NCBI GenBank assembly: GCA_022865625.1 | Contig: JALHTB010000185.1 | Coordinates: 1 to 6,354 of the forward strand | Length of the DNA: 6,354 bases | Reading direction: 5' to 3' | Source: Candidatus Bathyarchaeota archaeon | Lineage (GTDB): Archaea > Thermoproteota > Bathyarchaeia > 40CM-2-53-6 > FEN-987 | Part shown: positions 5,653 to 6,354 of the stretch, piece after piece | Layout: the number at the start of each line of letters is the position of its first letter | Position numbering within the stretch: the first letter of the stretch is position 1 | The notes under the pieces: generated by a model | The model's database searches: none | Told to the model about the DNA's origin: nothing | The model's input: the letters and a program-made list of their open reading frames with translations, nothing else | Program-made: the position numbers and the translations under genes

Positions 5653-6255
5653 ATGTCGCTTATTCCAGCTTTTGAGTTAGGCTTATGGAATGCTTGGATT
5701 TTAATGCTTTATGTGATATTTTCCAACGTATTGCCCTATGTATTATCAGGATGGCTAATTGACAAAGAGGTATGGAAGAGAGGTGCTGCTACTGACATGC
5801 CGCTCAACGAGACTGAGAAAAGAATCTCGAATATCATATCCTTTCTATTCTTTGCTCTAATTGCTTATAGTATCTTCTTGCCGCTTGAACTGGGCACAGT
5901 CTGGTTCTTTGCTGGATTCCTCATCTATTTGCTGGGAGCAATTATCATGACTATAGCAATGCTAGATTTCTTTACTACTGCAGTGGACAAGCCTGTCACC
6001 AAAAGGGTCTACAGTTTTTCGAGAAACCCTATGTACTTTGGCATGTTCTTGATCTTTGGCGGCACAGGAATCGCATGTGTTTCCTGGGTTTTTCTGCTAC
6101 TTACCGCAGTTTTCACAAGTCTATTGCATATTGGTGTAGTTTCCGAAGAACGTTTTTGCCTCCAAAAATATGGAAATGCATACCGAGAATACATGAATAA
6201 TATCCCAAGATGGATAGGAATACCGAAATCGAGGAAGAAACCTCCAAATCCCTAA
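5653..6255 (+). CDS. Isoprenylcysteine/phospholipid methyltransferase-family membrane protein
   Basis: A 200-residue integral membrane protein with helices at about 13-33, 58-78, 83-106 and a hydrophobic C-terminal pair within 129-165. The SAM-dependent methyltransferase signature of the ICMT/PEMT superfamily is intact: S-R-N-P-M-Y-F-G (residues 123-130, Arg-Asn-Pro-x-Tyr), the E-E pair at 165-166, and K-Y-G-x-x-Y-x-x-Y with a following P-R (172-186). Relatives methylate lipids or prenyl-cysteine carboxyls at the membrane; the actual substrate in an archaeon is unknown, and polar lipid or isoprenoid-quinone-like targets are possible. Start: ATG 5653 with GTGA at 5641-5644 (8-base spacing) rather than the in-frame upstream start at 5602, which would overlap the zinc-finger gene. 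Composition is AT-rich (19 G/C in 60 bases at 5701-5760, against 35 in 60 at 4201-4260 in the phospholipase-like gene), suggesting transfer. Confidence 0.8.
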   Translation: MSLIPAFELGLWNAWILMLYVIFSNVLPYVLSGWLIDKEVWKRGAATDMPLNETEKRISNIISFLFFALIAYSIFLPLELGTVWFFAGFLIYLLGAIIMTIAMLDFFTTAVDKPVTKRVYSFSRNPMYFGMFLIFGGTGIACVSWVFLLLTAVFTSLLHIGVVSEERFCLQKYGNAYREYMNNIPRWIGIPKSRKKPPNP

Positions 6256-6279
6256 GATATTCTGCAACATTGAATATCT
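6255..6279 (+). terminator. 8-bp hairpin directly after the methyltransferase stop
   Basis: AGATATTC (6255-6262) and GAATATCT (6272-6279) pair perfectly around a 9-base loop, starting at the last base of the stop codon. The position fits a transcript 3'-end hairpin for the zinc-finger/methyltransferase unit, although there is no T run after it. Confidence 0.4.
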
Positions 6280-6316
6280 CCATCCCCATAACGACTACTT
6301 CTCCGAAGAATAGAAC

Positions 6317-6354
6317 GAGACAGCGATAAGAGAATAGGCTGGCCGACTCGCCCA
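6317..6354 (+). repeat. Dispersed repeat, copy 3 (core TAGGCTGGCCG), cut by window end
   Basis: The exact core is at 6335-6345. CGATAAGA precedes it at 6324-6331 and CTCGCC follows at 6347-6352, so together with copy 2 it defines a unit of roughly 30-40 bp. It lies about 80 bp after the methyltransferase gene and may continue past the window. Confidence 0.6.

Overview
The window looks archaeal, though nothing in it fixes a lineage. The signs are a membrane protein that joins an N-terminal zinc ribbon, a Ser/Thr-rich stalk and an OB-fold; a membrane-anchored surface zinc hydrolase; a tiny single C2H2-finger protein; and GTG or ATG starts with short GGTGA-like or no Shine-Dalgarno signals. No rRNA, tRNA, CRISPR array or complete insertion sequence was found by eye.

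Layout. At 2-136 is the C-terminal end of a plus-strand alpha/beta hydrolase. Two minus-strand genes follow, read from high to low coordinate: a complete alpha/beta hydrolase with polybasic ends (1112-1903), then a YdjM/DUF457-type membrane putative metal hydrolase (400-1041). They may be co-transcribed. Next is an AT-richer minus-strand gene of unknown function, DUF3574-like in pattern (2106-2591), with a copy of a dispersed repeat (core TAGGCTGGCCG) on each side. A gene-free stretch, 2592-3038, holds a perfect 16-bp palindrome and a nested, three-way-junction-like inverted repeat, so it is a candidate structured RNA or regulatory element. Then come the zinc-ribbon/TM/OB-fold protein (plus, 3039-3923) and a secreted, C-terminally anchored zinc-dependent phospholipase C / P1-nuclease family protein (minus, 3910-5115). 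These two converge and overlap by 14 bp at their 3' ends.

The right end looks like turned-over accessory DNA. At 5258-5431, too short for ordinary gene finding, is a clear N-terminal domain of an Mrr-type restriction protein, cut off by TGA where the family normally has Arg. Around it lie copies of ATTATCAGACAG, one of them inverted. In the same frame follows a 58-residue C2H2 zinc-finger protein (5468-5644). Eight bases later starts an AT-rich membrane methyltransferase of the isoprenylcysteine/phospholipid methyltransferase type (5653-6255). The last two form a tight gene pair. A third copy of the TAGGCTGGCCG repeat closes the window.

The genes do not form one obvious pathway. Several act at the membrane or cell surface (400-1041, 3039-3923, 3910-5115, 5653-6255). 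The most useful observations are the unannotated Mrr_N remnant, the zinc-finger/methyltransferase pair, the dispersed repeat family and the structured intergenic region.
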